Below, in pieces: positions 36,415-47,775 of a stretch of 64,000 nucleotides of DNA (its first letter is position 1; every line of letters begins with the position of its first letter). A program made the position numbers and the translations under genes. The notes under the pieces are model-generated. The model did no database searches and was not told the origin of the DNA. It saw only the letters and a list, made by a program, of their open reading frames with translations. The DNA is from Haematococcus lacustris. Its lineage: Eukaryota; Chlorophyta; Chlorophyceae; Chlamydomonadales; Haematococcaceae. The stretch lies in the NCBI GenBank assembly GCA_030144725.1, contig JASKMD010000020.1, positions 1,653,631 to 1,717,630 on the forward strand, read 5' to 3'.

Positions 36415-37900
36415 CAGATCCAATATGATGTCGGCCGACCCCATGGCGGGGGCAGCTTCCAGCGCGCCGTCAGCGCCCATCATGATGACGTGCTTAAAGC
36501 CATTTTTTCGGAAGAAGTTAGTCGCGATGTTGTGGTAGCCGGTCACCACTCGCAGCGGACTGTCCGCGGACCAGTTGGGCATGGCGCGCAGCTGGTCCAG
36601 CGTCTCGATGTCCGCAAACTTGCCGGTCATCGGGATGCCCAGCGCCAGCTTGCACTGACCGAAGTTGAGAGCCTCGTGACACACGATGAGGTCTGGGTCG
36701 CCGTCGGCGAGCTCCGCGAACATGTCAGTGCCGACAATACCCAGGTCAATGTCACCGTACCGCAGCTTGCGAACGACATCGGATGCGCGCTGAAACCACA
36801 CCTCCAGCGCAGGGATCTGCGTGTCCATGCGCCACGGCCTACCATGTCGGGAACCAGACCTCGGGAACCGCAGTATGCGACAGATTTGCCACTCGTGTCA
36901 CCTATCTTGGTCACTGTGCCAGGCTCTGAGCAAGACAGTAACTGGAGTTCAGCATCACAGCACACTGCGCAGCGCAATACAAGGGAAGATGCCAGCCCTG
37001 TCACCAGCCCTACCCTAAGCCCACTACAGCATTGTAATGACTCAATACATCAGGCATTGGGGCGGGCAGCAGCAAGCAGTGGAAGGGCGATGAAGCTGTC
37101 GAGGCTATTCAACGGGATGGCAGCAGGACAAGGCCGGGCAGGTGATAGCCAGCAGCGAAGGCCAGCAGCGAAGGCAAAGGCAGTAGGGGAAAGGACAGGG
37201 GACGAGATGCCCTGGAAGGCTGAGCAGGGAACGGGGCGAAATGGGGCGAGGTGGGGTGGGGCTGGGAGCGGGGAAGGGGGGTGGTGGGAAAGAGGATGTG
37301 GGCGGTTGGGCAGTCACCTGTGGGATGGAGGCCACATACTGCCGCGGGTTTGGTTTATAGACTGACAAGGCCGACTCCTGCAAAGCAGCAGTCAGTGGAG
37401 CAGCAGCACAGCAGCAGAAACCCTCTGCTCAGCTGTGATCCCACATTACTGTGCTGAAACTGCCACATGCTCATCACTAAGCCGCCAGCATTGCGTGACA
37501 GATGTGACAGGTGTGGGTGTTTGCCCTGGGGTCTTGGCATTACACTGGCATGCCCAGCAGCTGCTAGCCTGACTTGCTGGAGTGACCACTACGACTGTCG
37601 AGCGCAGACACCTTGCCAGCTCATTGCCTTTATTTCATAACTGGCTTCCAAGCAGCTGCTGCCTTGTCGTGACCTGCAGGGCTGATACTGCGTGACGGCA
37701 TGCCATTAACTGCAGACTGCTGCATGCGGTGGACTGCCCTGCACAGTTCAGAGTGTTACCTTCAGCAGCAGCATGGTGTCCTCAGCCATGCGCCCCTTGC
37801 TAGGCAGCCCCATCCTTAAGCTGGTGCGGGGAGCAGGCCGGGGCTTGGTGGTCACTACAGTGCACAAGCAGGCCCCGGCTAGCTTGCATGTGACGTGCAT
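36415..37900 (-). CDS. HISN1: ATP phosphoribosyltransferase, 5' exons (3' end missing)
   Basis: First step of histidine synthesis, joining ATP and PRPP to give phosphoribosyl-ATP, in plastids of green plants. Exons read right to left: 37760-37900, 37318-37377, 36415-36816, all phase 0 (201 codons). The proposed ATG at 37898-37900 gives a short N-terminus (about 30 residues, Ala/Thr/Arg-rich, possibly a transit peptide) before MGLPSKGRMAEDTMLLLK. Then come NPRQYVASIPQ and LEVWFQRASDVVRKL, LGIVGTDMF, LRVVTGYHNIATNFF and the PRPP-binding-type GADGALEAAPAMGSADIILDL. These are hallmark HisG motifs. The last exon(s) are not found and must lie left of 36415, probably in the 500-N gap. Confidence 0.92.
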
Positions 37901-39239
37901 GTGACGTACTTCATTTCTTAGCCAGTGTGAGTGGTATGTTGCTTGTTGAAGATCATGGTCGACATGTACTCCAAATGACGAGTTATACAAGTCAGTAGGA
38001 TTGCATTGGATGCGGCCATCCAACAGCTTGTACCTGCGCTCCCATGCGGCAAGCCGTCCACGGACCCCGTTACACCTAGGTCCTCTACTCTCTTGGTCAG
38101 GCTTTTCGCAACGACAGTGGCACAGCTGCTTGCAGCATGAAGCTTAGCCGCAATGTGACCTGTGCCAAACGAAGCTGACAGGGAGGGCCTGCTGAAAGCT
38201 CCGCAAGCTTCTGGTGTAGACCCGCGGATTGAAGTCCTGCTGTGCAGCATCCTTGGGTAAGTCCGCCGGCGGATGACCGCCTAATCACTGCCGCGACAGC
38301 TGCGAGCTTTGGCGGCAATTTGACGATCACAATCAACCCAACCCAGCTTGTGAGAGTTGCATGCAAGCAATCCGAAACTTATTCTTTGCTTCACATACTG
38401 CGGTCACTCCCTTCAATTGCCCTGCAAACCATTGGCGGACCCATTCATGTCACCACGTTCAGTTTAGCCGACGAGCAGCACGCCGTTACAATCAGCGTGA
38501 CTCAGCGCACACGCTAGCCCATGTAGACGCACACATCTTCAGAGGACCCGGATACGACAGCGAAGCAAACTAGCTGCGACCCACTACAAGCCGCAGCCTG
38601 GTGTTTGGCACATGCTCAGCGTCAGAAACGTCCACAGGCCGGGTAGCCTGCCGGGCGGCTTGGGGCTTTTCATTTGCGCACCAGTCCCCGCAACCTGCCT
38701 CGCCAAACACAATGCAGCCCGCCTGTTATGACCCTGTTACGGCTCCTGGGCATTCGTGCATTAAGTCGTCCCACATAAATGCTCCTCCTCAAGGCTTCTC
38801 CCTCTCAATAGTCAATGTAGTCCTCCTTCTCCAACATTGACTACATTGGGAGAAGGTCAAAGGCCCGTACAAGAAGAGCCACAAGAGCTCTTGCTTATGG
38901 TGCACGCTGTGTGGCTAGCACCAAAGCCACAACCTTCAGGAGTTGTGCGTACATCTGCTGTCATCTGCTGTGGCAATGGAATAGGTGCGTGGCAGAAAAC
39001 ACGCTCGCAGCAGGTGGCAAGAAGTGGTGGCGCAGGTATAGGTGTGTGACAAGACATCACACAGCACACAGCGCTAGCAGACGATTAGGAAGCGATGTGC
39101 AACGGACAGAATGGCTACGTAAGTGGGTAGCAGCGAACAGTTGCAGCTCACCTGGACGGTGTCTGCTGTGTGAGCCCACAAAGTGGATAGGAGGGGGCCC
39201 TGCTGACCACCTATACGTGTGCACAGGCACCTATGAAGC
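37901..39239. other. Intergenic, no recognised gene
   Basis: Only short frames without motifs. At 38815-38860 CCTTCTCC and GGAGAAGG with CAATGTAGTC/GACTACATTG form a small inverted repeat. Confidence 0.4.
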
Positions 39240-39560
39240 TGCGGGCAGGGCGGGGCCGGTGGGCAGGCAGGTGGGCTGGGCAGGTGGCAGGGTAGGGCAG
39301 GTGGGCAGGGCAAGTAGGTGAGCAGGACAAGTAAGTGGGCAGGGCAAGTAGGCGATGCAGGCAAGCCAGGCTGGTGGGCAAGGCACAACAGAACGGGCAG
39401 GCATGTAGGCAGGCAGGCAGGCAGGTGGGCTGGCTGGAAGGCAAATGGGCAGGCTGACTGGTGGGCAGGCCAGCGGGCATGCATGCAGGTCATAGGGAGG
39501 CTGTCAGGTAGGCAAGCAGACAGACATGAAGGTTGGCAGGCCGGCAGGTGGAGGGTAGGT
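39240..39560. repeat. Degenerate GGCA-rich repeat
   Basis: GGCAGG/GGTGGGC/GGCAAG words repeated irregularly; TGCC on the opposite strand. It looks like a decayed TGCC array and ends just before Fanzor copy B. Confidence 0.8.
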
Positions 39561-39673
39561 GGGTGGGCCAGTGTGGTAGCCTTGAAGAAGAAGACTGTTT
39601 TTGACGCTGTACTAATTGGCACCCATGGCTGCAGGGCATTGGCTGCACCACGGTTTGGCTGCACCAAATTTGC

Positions 39674-39962
39674 AGCTGAGCCCACCCAGCCCACCAAGGC
39701 TGAGCAGGCAGCTGAGCGGAGCAAGGGCAAGGCTGCCAAAGCCAAGCCAACACCACAGCCAGGCAGGTGGCTTCAATGCAGCGCTGAACATGCAGCGCAA
39801 TGGGGAGAGCAGGTGGCGCCCACTGGAGCTGTGCTGGTTGCCAAAGCAGACAGCTCTGCCACCCAAGGGCAAGGAGTACCCTGGCCTGGGCTACAAACGG
39901 TTGCGAGACAAGCCACCCAGCAGCAGCAGCAGCAGTAGCAGCCGCCTGCTGTGGCACAGTAA
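39674..39962 (+). pseudogene. Fanzor/TnpB-like C-terminal copy B, RuvC-III deleted
   Basis: Matches copy A from the Lys/Ala-rich linker through GKEYPGLGYKRLRD. At 39772 the sequence jumps from GGCAGGTGGCT to CAATGCAGCG with one extra T, so the 12 bases GGACAGGGACTG, which encode the DRD region of RuvC-III in copy A, are missing. The net 11-base loss also shifts the frame. The downstream open frame starts in the other phase and runs past the ancestral stop. It cannot encode an active nuclease. Confidence 0.65.
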
Positions 39963-40121
39963 TGTGCCCCCCTTTGTTGAGCTACTATCAGCTTACGATC
40001 ATCGCATGTTTTTCATGCCAACTCTACTCAATAGCCCTCGCGGTCATGCAATAGTGTAGATGTTAGGCATTCATGCACCATGTCCATGTGCATTGGGTAT
40101 ACTCCACACAGCCCATTAACA
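39963..40121 (+). other. Conserved 3' flank of Fanzor copy B
   Basis: Nearly identical to the flank of copy C and clearly alignable to that of copy A. It ends at CCCATTAACA, where similarity to copy C stops. Confidence 0.4.
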
Positions 40122-40341
40122 CCATTTGAGTCGGGCCACTAGTGGTCCCTAACATTCCCACTAGTGATCGCTAGTGGCCACTATTGGTCTGGCTCAAATA
40201 GAGGCCCTAGTGAGGGACAAGGGGGCTGTTACTGCGAGCCCAACATCCATCAAGATCACTCCGTGCAGGAACAGGCTTACAGGAGCTTATCAGGTCACAA
40301 TTACCAGGAGCTTCGAAGCAATGAACATAACCAGGAGCTTC
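40117..40341 (+). repeat. 225-bp dispersed repeat (unit 1)
   Basis: Differs at about two bases from 49306-49530; both copies start at TAACACCATTTGAGTC and end at CCAGGAGCTTC. It contains the SpeI-type palindrome CCACTAGTGG, a second TAGTGGCCACTA palindrome, and the block GAGGCCCTAGTGAGGGACAAG also seen near 14838 and 53006. The 70-codon frame it carries has no recognised family. Confidence 0.8.
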
Positions 40342-41543
40342 GAAGAGATTGCACATAGTTTTGGCGCAAACCCAGCAAACCCATGACGGCCCACAAACCC
40401 AGCAGGACGTCGCTGCCAGACAACACTTAGCCTGTGCAAGTACCTGGTGCGTGTTAACATGGTCTTATGCCAGTGCGTGGCGCATGCAATTCAATCGAGA
40501 ACACCTCCCTGGCTGAAAATGACCTATTGCATGCCTATTGCATGCTCAATGCTTCTGTGTCGTACTATGTATGCATTGCCGAGCGTCCACCGTCAACTTC
40601 GAGGACCTGCGCAGTCGCAAGTGAGGCTCCGCACTTCATAGAACCGGCGCATGCCGCTCGTGTCTTTCGCGCATGATATTGTGGCTGCTGTTCTTGGGCG
40701 CTCCTGCGGCAGTAACACTCCCCTCGGACCAGGCACATTCAGCCCACAGTGAGTTGACAGGATGTTATCGATCATTGCAGTGGAGTTAGGAGGGGCCAGG
40801 ATACAGGGTGGTGGGCACCAAGACAAACAACTGAGCAAATGCATGTTTCATGTGTTGAGCAAGTACGTGGCTGCGCCATCTCACCACATCATGTTACCTG
40901 CATAGATGCCACATGCAATCAGCATTGCCCATGCGCATGTACCCAGCATGTACCACAGTGTAAAGCATGCTGCCGGCATGCCATGCACCAGTCCCCACAC
41001 ATGCATTGCCCAACCTTGCCTTCATGGTTGCACCATTTCGTTCATCCTCTTCCTGCAGCCTGCAGTGCCTGCAATTTCATCTTTCTTGGCCATGCCCTAT
41101 GCCCATGTCATGCAGTTGCTGCCAGGTTGTAGGTGCTTATTCTGGTCCCCAGGTCCCTTAGTGTGGCTGCACCCCCCGCCCTTATACAGGTGTGCATCTT
41201 GAGGTTGTGTCACTGCCGGCCCCTTCTCTTGCGTGAAGCCTCTCTCATCGAAAGGTGTGCCTTAGGTCTGTCCACTCACATGCGTGTATGCTACAACAGC
41301 TGCAACAGGCATCATCAGCAGTTCACGTATAGCATGTAATTGCTTGTCACCATGCAGCCAGTCATGCCGTTGCCAGTTGTCATGCATTGCTGCTGAATTG
41401 TGGCTGCTTCTGCACCTGGGTGTTGCCATAGTTAGCTCCTCTGACACCTGCAATTGCTTTAGGTAGGACCATGTTTTTGTGCGCTGCACATGATTCGCCA
41501 ATCTATGCCAATCTATGCCAACATGAGTCCACCCTCGTTGTAG
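40342..41543. other. Intergenic, no recognised gene
   Basis: Short frames only, none with a motif. Rich in CATGC words around 40880-41110. Confidence 0.4.
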
Positions 41544-41870
41544 ATGATCAACATGCGTCGGTTCTTCAGCGCCATGCCATATGGTTCTCAGGACTATCAG
41601 CAACTCAGCCTTGTCTTCGTGTCACATGTGCGGTTCAATGCTGGAGTCGCCGCGGGCTTGGCTATTGTTGGCATCAGTCATTGGGTCACCACCACGGAGC
41701 TGTCGAAGCTAGACAAGAAGATGCACGAGCTCAAGACAGAGTTCGAGGAATATAAGAAGGATGCGAAGACAGAGTCCAGGGAACTGAGGGAGGATGTGAA
41801 GACAGAGTTGAAGGAGCTGAGGCAGGATGTGGCAGAGCTTTACAAACATATGAAGGAGTCGATGAAGTAG
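41544..41870 (+). CDS. Small membrane-anchored coiled-coil protein (hypothetical)
   Basis: 108-codon intronless frame with ATG and TAG. Residues about 33-49 are moderately hydrophobic (AGVAAGLAIVGISHW), a possible single membrane helix. Residues 50-108 are strongly charged with heptad spacing and an imperfect internal repeat (KKDAKTESRELRED / VKTELKELRQDVAEL), typical of a coiled coil. No family recognised. The non-random composition supports a real product, or the last exon of one. Confidence 0.45.
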   Translation: MINMRRFFSAMPYGSQDYQQLSLVFVSHVRFNAGVAAGLAIVGISHWVTTTELSKLDKKMHELKTEFEEYKKDAKTESRELREDVKTELKELRQDVAELYKHMKESMK

Positions 41871-42261
41871 GCACATAGTTTGATAGGCACGCTGCGGGTT
41901 AATGCTCAAGCTCAAGCTCAAGCCTTGGTCAAGCTGTCTGCCTTGGCAGTGCTTGCCTGTTCATTACATTGCATTGGGAACTGTGGGAACTGCGCTAGGC
42001 TCGCACATGCACACATGGCTCTTATTGCTATGTGACCATGTAAGGCTGCGCTGATGCTGGCTGTGGATCTCCCCGTGATGGATCTCCCCGAGCTGATGCT
42101 GGCCGATCTGGATCTCCCGTTGAACAGTGTAATGTGGTGAGGTGATCTGAGGCCGGGTTCGATTCCCGGGCAGACTTCCTTACTTCGTCCTAGTCTGTCA
42201 CGGAGAACTCTGTCACCGCTATTGAGCAACGTGTAACATATATGGCTTCCTTTCGCCCGTA
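41871..42261. other. Intergenic with a tRNA-like T arm
   Basis: No gene. CCGGGTTCGATTCCCGG at 42153-42169 is a perfect T-arm-like hairpin, but no acceptor, D or anticodon stems can be placed around it. GATGGATCTCCCCG words repeat at 42063-42115. Confidence 0.35.
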
Positions 42262-42289
42262 CCTCATATGTGCCTGTGGCCGCTATCAG

Positions 42290-43081
42290 CTGCTACAGCT
42301 ACACAACAAAGTGCCATGGGCGTGCCAAGCAGCTGGTGGTCTTCTTTGGCGCAGCTAGCATTGGCACTGGGGGAGGTTGGGGTGCTGATGCGGTGTTGCG
42401 GGCCTGCTGCAAGGCAGTGCAGGCCCAGGGGCTCAGACCAGCTGCGGGCAGGGGGTTGCTTGTGGATGAGCACCGCACCACCCGGGTCAGCCCAGCAGTG
42501 AATGGCAAGCAGCCATGTGAGGAGGAGCTGGACCATGAGCAGCACACCAGGCGTGCAGAATGGAAGCCCAAGCAGGGCAGGTGAACCTCCTCCTATTGCG
42601 CCCAGCCTGGAGCCAGCAGCGTGACTAGCCTGTGCGGGGCCTGATGTGGTGCCCGGTAGTGCCCCCCCGCAAGCCCCCACAGGCCCCATGCAGCAGCCAG
42701 GAAGCTACGTCGGCAACAGCCTCAGAGCCAGAGCCCAACACTCCCCCTCCAGCCAACCGCAGCAAGCGCACCGAGGCTGAGCAGGCAGCTGAGCACACCC
42801 AGCCCACCAAGGCTGAGCAGGCAGCTGAGCGGAGCAAGGGCAAGGCTGCCAAAGCCAAGCCAGCACCACAGCCAGGCAGTTGGCTTTAATGCAGCGCTGA
42901 ACATGCAGCGCAATGGGGAGAGCAGGTGGCGCCCACTGGAGCTGTGCTGGTTGCCAAAGCAGACGGCTCTGCCACCCAAGGGCAAGGAGTACCCTGGCCT
43001 GGGCTACAAACGGTTGCGAGACAAGCCACCCAGCAGCAACAGCAGCAACAGCAGCAGCAGCCGACTGCTGTGGCACAGTAA
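42290..43081 (+). pseudogene. Fanzor/TnpB-like copy C, longest but inactivated
   Basis: Blocks in order: GRAKQLVVFFGAAS, GGGWGADAVLRACCK, LLVDEHRTTRVSPAVNG (RuvC-II, DE at 42465-42470) and QPCEEELDHEQHTRR, then TGA at 42582. In other frames come RGLMWCPVVPPRKPPQ, the Pro/Ser-rich linker, the KAAKAK stretch, and the C-terminal block from ALNMQ through GLGYKRLRD. At about 42885 it has the same loss of the DRD codons as copy B, and a C-to-T change there also makes TAA. The opening block is preceded by an acceptor-like CTACAG at 42293-42298. It is a pseudogene, but the best guide here to the family's architecture. Confidence 0.65.
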
Positions 43082-43240
43082 TGTGCCCCCCTTTGTTGAG
43101 CTACTATCAGCTTACGATCATCGCATGTTTTTCATGCCAACTATACTCAATAGCCCTCGCGGTCATGCAATAGTGTAGATTTTAGGCATTCATGCACCAT
43201 GTCCATGTGCATTGGGTATACTCCACACAGCCCATTAACA
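43082..43240 (+). other. Conserved 3' flank of Fanzor copy C
   Basis: Nearly identical to 39963-40121. Similarity ends at CCCATTAACA, followed by unrelated GAGAATTATT, so this marks the right end of the Fanzor repeat unit. Confidence 0.45.
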
Positions 43241-43417
43241 GAGAATTATTCAGGTGGTTTGGGCGGACGGTTGGGCGCACATGAGTACATAGGTTTGGGT
43301 GCAGGGCAGCCAAACCTATTTTCGCGAACGTTAAAGCGACGGCAAAGCCTCAGTTCTCGCGCGCTTGTTGTTGCGTGGGCTGTACTGTAGATGTACAGTT
43401 GACTGCCGCACAGTTGA

Positions 43418-44438
43418 ATGCCAACGAGGCCTGCCGAGGCTGGAGATGACAGCCTGGCTGATGGCGTGCGCCGCGATGTCATCGCCGCATCCGGCGGTCA
43501 ACTCTCAGCGTCCACACTGGCGTGCTACGCCACCCAATACAAGAAGATTAGGGCCCTGTGCGCCAAGTACCCGGAGGGTATGTGGGACCTGGAGAACCTC
43601 GACGCACTTGCTGCTACAGGCATTCTAAATCAAATGCGGAAGGACTACGAATCATCGCCCGCTGACGGAATGGTAAGCTCCCAACCCTTTCTGCAGCTGC
43701 TCATGCACTGCAGCACACCTGCAGCCTGCTGCTGCTCATGCACTGCACTACACCTGCAGCCTGCTGCTGCTCATGCACTGTACCACACCTACAGCCTGCT
43801 GTTGTTGCTCATGCAATCTGCAGTCCTACTCAACATTGAGGCAGGTGCACGCCGTGCTGGCAATCAACTACAAGAAGCGCATATTGCGTCGCCCCCACGT
43901 TGGCCACCCATCAAACCTGATTGACGACGCCCTCTACAAGCAGGCCTACAAGAACCTGCTGTACGTTGTCAATGGTTGTGGAAAGAGGTGAGATGACACA
44001 CTGAGATTGCAACTGACACCATGACACATGGACAACACCAGCTAACTGCCTAGTGTGCTGCATGAAAACCTTGCAGGAAGGAAGGTGTGGAGTCACAAGA
44101 TCAGTGCCCAGCAGGTGGCATCACCAGGATACAGCTAGCTGAAGTGTCACTGCATCTTGTGAAGGTGGCTGGCCTCAGCCCAGCGTTTTTAAGGTCAGAT
44201 AACATCATCCTTAGGCTCAGACAAGAAACAAGGGACTAAAGCAATGCATTCCTGTTGGCATCTGCAGGTCAGCCTTCACATGTATGTGGGCAGGGATATC
44301 CCGCTTTGATGACATCTGCCAGCTCTTACTCCAAGACCTGAGACCTCCTACTCTGCTGCCTACTGTGGGCCCTCTGCCTTGCTATCAGTATGGGTTCCTC
44401 TTCATTGGTGGCAAGACTAACACCCCGGTAAGCCCTTG

Positions 44439-44498
<60 letters not shown>

Positions 44499-47400
44499 CT
44501 TGCCTGCCTGCCTCCATACCTGCTTGCCTGCCTGCCTACATGCATGAATGCAGAACGTAAAGCGCTATCAGTCCTTTACCAGAGCTATGAACTGGGTGGT
44601 GTGCCCTGTGAATGCCATTGGCCATTTCCTTTGGTACAAGTACGTCTTTGCTAACTGGGACATGCCACACCCTGACAAGACAAAGGGAGAGAGAGACCCT
44701 TGGTATGCTATGCACTGCAGCACACCTGCAGGCTGCTCCAGCTACTCCTCATGCACTGCAGCACATCTGCAACCTGCTGCTGCTACTGCCCATGCACTGC
44801 AGCACACCTGCAACCTGCTGCTGCTACTGATCATGCACTGCAGCACACCTGCAACCTGCTGCTGCTACTGATCATGCACTGCAACACACCCGCAGCCTGC
44901 TGCTGCTACTCATGTGCACTCAGCTGCTGCTGCTAGTGATCATGCACTGCTGCTATTGAACTTCGCAGGCTGACAGAGGCCTTCTTCTGTGTGAACAAGA
45001 CGCATCGAGATAAGGCTGCCAGCTGGCAAGCAGTGGCAGATCAGTTTAAGAAATTGAAGACGCTCTTTGACATCCTCATTGACAGAGTTCTACACTCCTT
45101 CCGCAAGGGTGCCTCCTATGACCTGTACTCCCAAGGGTAAGCCACTAGACATGTGTGCTTGCCCAGCTCACTTCAATGTTAGTGTTGGTGCGTGTCATTG
45201 TCACAGGGTTCATCTTGATCTCATTCGGATTGTGGGCAACTGGCTGGCTCCTGACAGCATGACCCAAGCTTACACAACGGGGCCATCACCAGTGGTCCTG
45301 GTGCAGCATGGGGATTGGCCGGAGATTGACAACAACTACCTGAAAGGCTATTTCCACGAAAGAATGCTCATAAAGGTTTGTCATAGTCAAAGGCAGCAGC
45401 AACTGCAGGCAACAAGTGTCAGTAGCAACTCAAGAAACACAGCCTAAACAGTGCAAACAGCCTGGTGTGCACCCTGCAGGTGCCAAGCACTGCAATCCAA
45501 GGCCTGTTCCCCTTCCTGAAGGGGTATGAGGACGCAGCCTGCAAGAAGCGGACTGGCCGTCCCCCCGCAAGGCTTGTGGGCCAGGCCATGACTAGCATTG
45601 GCGAGGTCGTCTTGCAGGACTTCATACACCAAACTGCTGCTGATCAGCTGGAGGGCACGCCCCCAAACCTGACCAGCCCCTTGGCCATGCACATGTGGAG
45701 CCTGCCAGAGGTCCCGGTCTTGGTGAACATACACATCAACAATCTGAAGACCAAGGTGATGCTCTTGTCCACCTGCTGCTGCTATTCTTCTCTCCTGCTG
45801 CAGCTGCTCCACTACCTCACTACTGCTCCACTACCTCACTACTGCTCCTCTACCTCACTGCTGCTCCACTACCTCACTACTGCTCCTCTACCTCACTATG
45901 CAGGCCTTTGAACATAAAAGACCACATGGAGTTCATGACGAGTTGCTGGTCATCCGTGACACCTTGGCTGGGCTGCCCAATGCTCTGATGGGGATGGTTA
46001 TGGGCAACCCAACCCAGACCCCTAGCCAGCTGGGAACCCTGCCCCCTCAACTGCTGAGCACCCTGTTGCCTAGCCTGCTGGAGGGCATGCTGCCGAGTCT
46101 GTTGGAGTGAGTGCTGCCTACTTTGCTGAACAGAGTGATGGGCAGCCTGCAGGGCCTCCCTGGCCCCCAGGGCCTCCCTGGCCTCCAGGGCCTCCTGCCC
46201 TGCCAGGGCCCCGAGCCAGGGTCACCTGCCTTGTTGGGTCCCAATTCCCCCGCCCCCCAGCACCCTGCCCTACAGGGCCTCCCCGCCCTCCAGGGCCTCC
46301 CTGGCCTCCAGGGCCTCCTGCCCTGCCAGGGCACCCAGCCTTGGTCCCCTGTCCTGCAGGGCACCCAGCCGCCTGCCCCCCAGCACCCTGGCCTGCAGGG
46401 CACCCAGCCCTGGTCCCCTGCCCTACAGGGCACCCAGCCCTGGTCCCCTGCCCTGCAGGGCACCCAGCCCCCTGCCCCCCAGCACCCTGGCCTGCAGGGC
46501 ACCCAGCCCTGGTCCCCTGCCCTGCAGGGCACCCAGCCCCCTGCCCCCCAGCACCCTGGCCTGCAGGGCACCCAGCCCTGGTCCCCTGCCCTACAGGGCA
46601 CCCAGCCCTGGTCCCCTGCCCTGCAGGGCACCCAGCCCCCTGCCCCCCAGCACCCTGGCCTGCAGGGCACCCAGCCCTGGTCCCCTGCCCTACAGGGCAC
46701 CCAGCCCCCTGCCCCCCAGCACCCTGGCCTGCAGGGCACCCAGCCCCCTGCCCCCCAGCACCCTGGCCTGCAGGGCACCCAGCACTTTGCCCCCCAGCGC
46801 CCTGGCTTACCCAGCACCCAGGCAGCTACAGCAAGCAAAAAGCAGAAGGGCAGTTATGAGTGGCTCAAGCATAACTGTAGCTTTGCCGACATGCGGAGGG
46901 AGTGGCACCAAGGCCAGCAAGGGGTCAGACCCCCCCTGAAGGTGTTGGACGCTCAGCCAGGGAGGCCATACAGGGTAGGCATGGGAAAGACCTTCACCGG
47001 CCAGATAGAGTCCTTTAAGGACGGCGTCTTCGGTCTAGAGGTCGTGCTGGAGGTCGAGGGCTTGACTGTGGAGCAGGTTCAGCAGCAAGCAAATAAGCAG
47101 TGGGAGGAGGACGCTGCTAGGGCTGCTAAGGGGCCCAACAGGCACAGGGTTGGCCGGCAATGGTCAGGGCACGTGAAGTGGCTGGAGGCCACCTTCCCAA
47201 ACTGCTTCCTTGCTGGGAGGTTGATGAAGAAGGACCCCACCCTATCAGCTGCCATGGCCTATGCAAAGGTCAAGCAGCCTACCGAGGTCCTGCCCACACC
47301 CTCTCGGGCATTGAAGAAGGCAAGGGTAGCAGCAGGTCTGCAAAGCCCTAATGCGGCTTCTGTCAGAAGGGCACTTCAGTTTGGGGAGTCACCGGGTGCA

Positions 47401-47775
47401 GGGTGTGATGTGGCAGCATGTGCGGACAGCGTCATCAAGCACCTGCAAGAGATGGCCCGTGCTCTGCCAGGCATGAGTGAGGGTATGGCCTACAAGGAAG
47501 TGGTTGGGGGGGTGGAGCTGAGCACGCTGTCCCAGCTGGCTACGGCCCTGTCCCTCCCTGCCCCTGACCCAGCCAAGAAAGGCCATCAGGGCCTGTGTGG
47601 CTATTCCTTGTACCTTGCCATGAAACGGGGTGGAGTGGAGGCTCAGCATCCAGGGGTGCAGCCTTCCCAGATCACCCAGCTGATCGCAGCTGCTTGGAAT
47701 GGGGTGGGGCCATCTGTCCAGGCTGGTTACAATATGTATGCTGCCATCACAAACAAGTTGGAGGGCAGGAAGTGA
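43418..47775 (+). CDS. Crypton-type tyrosine recombinase with collagen-like and HMG-like tail (in-frame TGA)
   Basis: Exons: 43418-43672, 43824-43987, 44268-44427, 44554-44702, 44969-45136, 45207-45375, 45480-45755, 45904-47775, all in phase; 515 codons to a TGA at 46108-46110, then open in the same frame to TGA at 47773. The catalytic set of tyrosine recombinases can be placed: Arg152 (GISRFDD), Lys189 (GGKT), His285-x-x-Arg288 (LHSFRKGAS), Trp311 (GNWL), Tyr321 (TQAYTT). CPVNAIGHFLWYKYV and LHSFRKGASYDLYSQG recall the NDC10/Crypton core. Beyond the TGA are GTQPxxPxLQ repeats (46150-46800), a charged region, and a C-terminal HMG-box-like segment (GYSLYLAMKRG, HPGVQPSQITQLIAAAWNG). LLPSLLEGMLPSLLE continues as VLPTLLNRV across the TGA, so it is likely one ORF hit by GGA to TGA. 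Confidence 0.7.
43690..43815. repeat. CACTGCAGCACACCTGCAGC minisatellite, intron 1
   Basis: Three copies of a unit of about 40 bp (CATGCACTGCAGCACACC, then TGCAGCCTGCTGCTG) in the first Crypton intron. Confidence 0.85.
44437..44515. repeat. TGCC array in Crypton intron
   Basis: About 18 TGCC units, decaying, ending about 40 nt before the exon at 44554. Confidence 0.9.
44705..44945. repeat. CACTGCAGCACACCTGCAAC minisatellite, intron 4
   Basis: Five to six copies of the same family as at 43690-43815, with CTGCTGCTACTGATCATG spacers. Confidence 0.85.
45775..45900. repeat. CTACCTCACTACTGCTCC minisatellite
   Basis: About five copies of a unit of about 20 bp in the Crypton intron before the exon at 45904. 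Confidence 0.85.
46150..46800 (+). repeat. Coding minisatellite, CAGGGCACCCAGCCC units
   Basis: Units of 30 and 39 bp encode alternating GTQPWSPALQ and GTQPPAPQHPGLQ, preceded by GLPGLQ-type collagen-like units. Nearly identical units indicate recent expansion inside the open frame. Confidence 0.9.

Noticed and set aside
46107..46859. Free-standing collagen gene
   Set aside because: It is in frame with the recombinase exon, lacks its own convincing start, and the GLPGLQ units are a minisatellite.
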